64,000 bases of DNA from Pseudomonas viridiflava (lineage in GTDB: Bacteria > Pseudomonadota > Gammaproteobacteria > Pseudomonadales > Pseudomonadaceae): contig UVIF01000024.1 of assembly GCA_900596015.1 (NCBI GenBank), forward strand, positions 310,001 through 374,000, written 5' to 3'. Each line of letters opens with the position of its first letter. Positions within the stretch are counted from its first letter, which is position 1. Below are positions 59,342-64,000 of this stretch, one piece after another. Under the pieces are notes generated by a model, which saw only the letters and a program-made list of their open reading frames with translations, was not told where the DNA came from and ran no database searches. The translations under genes and the position numbers were made by a program.

Positions 59342-59767
59342 TCAGCCGCCGAATTTCTTGCGGATCTGCTGGACGGTGCGCAGCTGAGCTGCAGCCTCGG
59401 CCAGGCGTGCGGCGGCAGATCCGTAGTCGAAGTCTGCGCCTTTTTCGTTCAGGGCCTTCTCGGCAGCCTTGACGGCTTCCTGAGCGGAAGCTTCATCCAG
59501 GTCGGCAGCGCGCTGCACGGTGTCGGCAAGAACCTTGACCATGTTCGGCTGAACCTCGAGGAAACCACCAGAGATGTAGAACACCTCGGCTTCGCCACCC
59601 TGCTTGATCAGGCGGATCGGACCTGGCTTGAGATCGGTGATCAGCGGGGCGTGGCCTGGAGCGATACCGATATCACCCAGGTTACCGTGCGCAATCACCA
59701 TCTCGACCAGACCGGAAAAGATTTCTCCTTCCGCACTGACGATATCGCAATGGACTGTCATAGCCAT
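59342..59767 (-). CDS. atpC: ATP synthase epsilon subunit
   Basis: A 141-aa F1 subunit. It starts MTVHCDIVSAEGEIFSGLVEMVIAHG and includes GDIGIAPGHAPLITDLKPGPIRLI and a C-terminal helical hairpin (AAARLAEAAAQLRTVQQIRKKF). It regulates and couples rotation. The last gene of the atp operon. Confidence 0.98.
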   Translation of the reverse strand: MAMTVHCDIVSAEGEIFSGLVEMVIAHGNLGDIGIAPGHAPLITDLKPGPIRLIKQGGEAEVFYISGGFLEVQPNMVKVLADTVQRAADLDEASAQEAVKAAEKALNEKGADFDYGSAAARLAEAAAQLRTVQQIRKKFGG

Positions 59768-59809
59768 ACTTGCCTCAACCTGATTAGCGCCCGTCGCCGG
59801 GCGCCAGGA

Positions 59810-61186
59810 TTACAGTTTCTTGGCTTTCTCGATCGCTTCTTCGATGCCGCCGACCATGTAGAACGCTTGTTCCGGCAGGTGGTCGTAGTCGCCGTTGAGG
59901 ATGCCTTTGAAGCCTGCGATGGTGTCTTTCAGGGAAACGTATTTACCCGAGGCACCGGTGAAGACTTCAGCCACGAAGAACGGCTGCGACAGGAAGCGCT
60001 GGATCTTACGAGCGCGGGATACCAACTGCTTGTCGGTTTCCGACAGCTCGTCCATACCCAGGATCGCGATGATGTCTTTCAGCTCCTTGTAGCGCTGCAG
60101 CACGTACTGAACGCCGCGAGCGGTGTCGTAGTGCTCCTGGCCGATCACGTTCGGGTCCAGCTGGCGCGAAGTCGAGTCCAGTGGATCGACCGCTGGGTAG
60201 ATACCCAGGGAGGCGATGTCACGGGACAGTACGACGGTGGCGTCCAAGTGGGCGAAGGTGGTCGCCGGCGACGGGTCGGTCAAGTCATCCGCAGGTACGT
60301 ATACCGCTTGGATCGAGGTGATCGAACCTTCCTTGGTCGAAGTGATGCGTTCCTGCAGAACGCCCATCTCTTCGGCCAGAGTCGGCTGGTAGCCTACTGC
60401 CGATGGCATACGGCCCAGCAGTGCGGACACTTCGGTACCGGCCAGGGTGTAACGATAGATGTTGTCGACGAACAGCAGAACGTCGTTACCTTCGTCACGG
60501 AATTTCTCGGCCATGGTCAGACCGGTCAGGGCGACGCGCAGACGGTTGCCCGGCGGCTCGTTCATCTGGCCGTAGACAAGGGCTACCTTGTCCAGAACGT
60601 TGGAGTCCTTCATCTCGTGGTAGAAGTCGTTACCCTCACGGGTACGCTCGCCCACACCGGCGAACACGGAATAACCGCTGTGCTCGATGGCGATGTTACG
60701 GATCAGCTCCATCATGTTCACGGTCTTGCCGACACCGGCACCACCGAACAGACCGACTTTACCGCCCTTGGCGAACGGGCAGACCAGGTCGATGACCTTG
60801 ATGCCGGTTTCCAGCAGGTCGTTGCCGCCTGCCTGGTCCGCGAAGGAAGGTGCCGGACGGTGAATGCCCCAGCGCTCTTCGGTGTCGATCGGGCCCGCTT
60901 CGTCGATCGGGTTGCCCAGCACGTCCATGATCCGGCCCAGGGTGGCCTTGCCAACGGGTACGGAAATGGCTGCGCCGCTGTCGAGTACGTTCAGGCCGCG
61001 TTTCAGGCCTTCGGTGGAGCCCATGGCAATGGTACGAACCACGCCGTCGCCCAGCTGCTGCTGGACTTCGAGGGTGGTTTCAGCGCCTTGTACCTTCAGC
61101 GCGTTGTAGATGCTCGGTACGCTGTCGCGTGGAAATTCCACGTCGATAACGGCGCCGATGATTTGAACGATACGTCCGCTACTCAT
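59810..61186 (-). CDS. atpD: ATP synthase beta subunit
   Basis: A 458-aa catalytic subunit of F1. P-loop GGAGVGKTVNM near residue 150, GERTREGNDFYHEM (catalytic Glu), VALVYGQMNEPPG and the DELSEL-region DELSETDK are present. Binds and interconverts ADP/ATP. Gap of 42 bp to atpC. Confidence 0.99.
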   Translation of the reverse strand: MSSGRIVQIIGAVIDVEFPRDSVPSIYNALKVQGAETTLEVQQQLGDGVVRTIAMGSTEGLKRGLNVLDSGAAISVPVGKATLGRIMDVLGNPIDEAGPIDTEERWGIHRPAPSFADQAGGNDLLETGIKVIDLVCPFAKGGKVGLFGGAGVGKTVNMMELIRNIAIEHSGYSVFAGVGERTREGNDFYHEMKDSNVLDKVALVYGQMNEPPGNRLRVALTGLTMAEKFRDEGNDVLLFVDNIYRYTLAGTEVSALLGRMPSAVGYQPTLAEEMGVLQERITSTKEGSITSIQAVYVPADDLTDPSPATTFAHLDATVVLSRDIASLGIYPAVDPLDSTSRQLDPNVIGQEHYDTARGVQYVLQRYKELKDIIAILGMDELSETDKQLVSRARKIQRFLSQPFFVAEVFTGASGKYVSLKDTIAGFKGILNGDYDHLPEQAFYMVGGIEEAIEKAKKL

Positions 61187-61213
61187 AGCTGGATCCTCTG
61201 AATATTTGAACCG

Positions 61214-62074
61214 TTAAACCGCGGCAGCGCCGCCGACGATTTCCGAGATCTCTTGGGTGATCGCAGCCTGACGCGCCTTGTTGTAGATCAGCTGCAAATC
61301 GCTGATCAGGTCGCCGGCGTTGTCGGTTGCATTCTTCATCGCGATCATCCGCGCCGCTTGTTCAGCAGCGTTGTTCTCGACCACCGCCTGGTACACCTGC
61401 GACTCCACGTAACGCACCATCAGGCCTTCCAGCAGCTCTTTGGCGTCGGGTTCGTACAGGTAATCCCAGTGGTGCTTGAGTTCTTGATCCGGGGTTGCCT
61501 CCAACGGGATCAACTGCTCCACCGTCGGTTGTTGCGTCATGGTGTTGATGAACTTGTTGGACACCACGGACAGGCGATCGATACGGCCTTCCAGGTACGC
61601 GTCCAGCATCACCTTGACGCTGCCGATCAGATCATTGATCGACGGCTCTTCGCCCAGATGGCTGATCGCTGCCACGACGTTGCCGCCGAAGTTGCGAAAG
61701 AACGCTGCACCCTTGCTGCCGATCACGCACAGGTCGATTTCGACGCCGCGTTCGCGATTGGCCGCCATGTCCTTGACCAGAGCCTTGAACAGGTTGGTGT
61801 TCAAGCCGCCGCACAGACCACGGTCACTGCTCACCACGATATAGCCGACGCGCTTGACGGCGCGTTCGATCATGAACGGGTGGCGGTATTCCGGGTTGGC
61901 GTTGGCCAGATGTCCAATCACCTGGCGGATACGTTCCGCGTAGGGACGGCTGGCTGCCATGCGCATTTGTGCCTTGCGCATTTTGCTGACCGCCACTTTT
62001 TCCATGGCGCTGGTAATTTTTTGCGTGCTTTTGATGCTCGCAATCTTACTGCGAATCTCTTTTGCGCCTGCCAT
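61214..62074 (-). CDS. atpG: ATP synthase gamma subunit
   Basis: A 286-aa central stalk subunit. The N-terminal helix AGAKEIRSKIASIKSTQKITSAMEKVAVSKMRKAQ and the C-terminal helix NATDNAGDLISDLQLIYNKARQAAITQEISEIVGGAAAV form the coiled coil; SSDRGLCGGLNTNLFK is also typical. Transmits rotation to F1. Confidence 0.98.
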   Translation of the reverse strand: MAGAKEIRSKIASIKSTQKITSAMEKVAVSKMRKAQMRMAASRPYAERIRQVIGHLANANPEYRHPFMIERAVKRVGYIVVSSDRGLCGGLNTNLFKALVKDMAANRERGVEIDLCVIGSKGAAFFRNFGGNVVAAISHLGEEPSINDLIGSVKVMLDAYLEGRIDRLSVVSNKFINTMTQQPTVEQLIPLEATPDQELKHHWDYLYEPDAKELLEGLMVRYVESQVYQAVVENNAAEQAARMIAMKNATDNAGDLISDLQLIYNKARQAAITQEISEIVGGAAAV

Positions 62075-62124
62075 GTAACACCTATCAGGTTAGCAAGCAG
62101 GGGCCTTGCGGCCCCTGCTGCGGC

Positions 62125-63669
<1,545 letters not shown>

Positions 63670-63690
63670 TGCTCTGCTGCCCCTTCAAAC

Positions 63691-64000
63691 TCAAGATTTC
63701 AATGCTTCGGCCAGTTTCGCGAGTTTGCCGCGAATCGAGCCATCGATAACCAGGTCGCCGGCGCGGATGACGACGCCACCTATCAGGCTGGCATCCTCCG
63801 CAACTTGCAGGCGCACTTCCCGGTCGAGTCGTGCACTGAGAACCTTGGCGAGTTTGTCTTGCTGTTCTTGGTTCAATGCAAAAGCACTGGTGACTTCCAC
63901 GTCGACCGATTTTTCCTGCTCGGCCTTGTACAGGTCGAACAGCTCGGCGATCTCCGGCAACAGCAGGAGACGGTCGTTTTCGGCAACGACGTGGATGAAA
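63691..64000 (-). CDS. atpH: ATP synthase delta subunit, partial
   Basis: The C-terminal ~102 residues of the F1 delta subunit (OSCP); the 5' end is past the window edge. FIHVVAENDRLLLLPEIAELF is followed by LIGGVVIRAGDLVIDGSIRGKLAKLAEALKS, the family C-terminus. An in-frame internal codon at 63960 is not a start. Upstream atpF, E, B would follow. Confidence 0.97.
   Translation of the reverse strand, partial: FIHVVAENDRLLLLPEIAELFDLYKAEQEKSVDVEVTSAFALNQEQQDKLAKVLSARLDREVRLQVAEDASLIGGVVIRAGDLVIDGSIRGKLAKLAEALKS

Overview
The window is a high-G+C gammaproteobacterial chromosome segment, almost certainly from a Pseudomonas and most like the P. putida group. Evidence is the gene set and order (pstSCAB-phoU next to an orphan response regulator, purEK, aspA, pycAB with a divergent LysR gene, glmS-glmR-glmU-atp), the outsized PstA and PstC proteins, and the many REP-like palindromes. 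It looks origin-proximal: it ends in the atp operon, holds a perfect parS-type site (44584-44599), and is unusually rich in DnaA-box 9-mers.

Layout. 1-9271: a CorC-type C-terminus, an M23 peptidase, a CheY-like regulator and the phosphate operon pstS-pstC-pstA-pstB-phoU, with Pho boxes before pstS and pstC and a terminator after phoU. 9433-13457: an MHS-type transporter, a thioesterase, an aldose-1-epimerase-like protein and two small envelope proteins. 13551-20710: purK-purE behind a terminator-like leader, a LysR regulator, aspA, an amino-acid:cation symporter and an asparaginase; the last three form an aspartate/asparagine block. 20719-26659: a duplicated REP pair, a YeeE/YedE transporter, a 12-bp DnaA-box array, two acetyltransferases and a frameshifted autotransporter. 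26735-32331: two-subunit pyruvate carboxylase with its LysR regulator, a small protein and a HexR-like regulator with its likely operator. 32448-42857: a sensor gene that stops at a PAS domain, uvrD, a Tim44-like protein, an SMI1-like protein, a CPA2 antiporter, a thioesterase, pdxY, a DUF3301 protein and a COG0523 GTPase. 42884-48129: a secreted Cys-containing protein, a second COG0523 GTPase behind a near-perfect Zur box, parS, a DUF3617 protein, cardiolipin synthase and an acyltransferase. 48289-54245: an accessory-looking hutF-hutG-hutD, ABC transporter and IclR module without hutH, hutU or hutI. 54452-64000: a DUF1003 protein, glmS-glmR, glmU and atpC-D-G-A-H (atpH runs off the end).

Most of the window is core genome. 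I see no CRISPR, prophage, integrase, transposase, tRNA or rRNA. The most interesting signals are non-coding: the five-unit DnaA-box array at 22368-22427, a DnaA-box cluster inside a COG0523 gene, the parS palindrome, a Pho-box promoter that may give a leaderless pstC mRNA, and the purE leader terminator. Among genes, the hutFGD-ABC-IclR module, the truncated PAS sensor and the split autotransporter deserve attention. Starts were reassigned from Shine-Dalgarno sequences where noted; family names come from recalled motifs, since no database search was possible.
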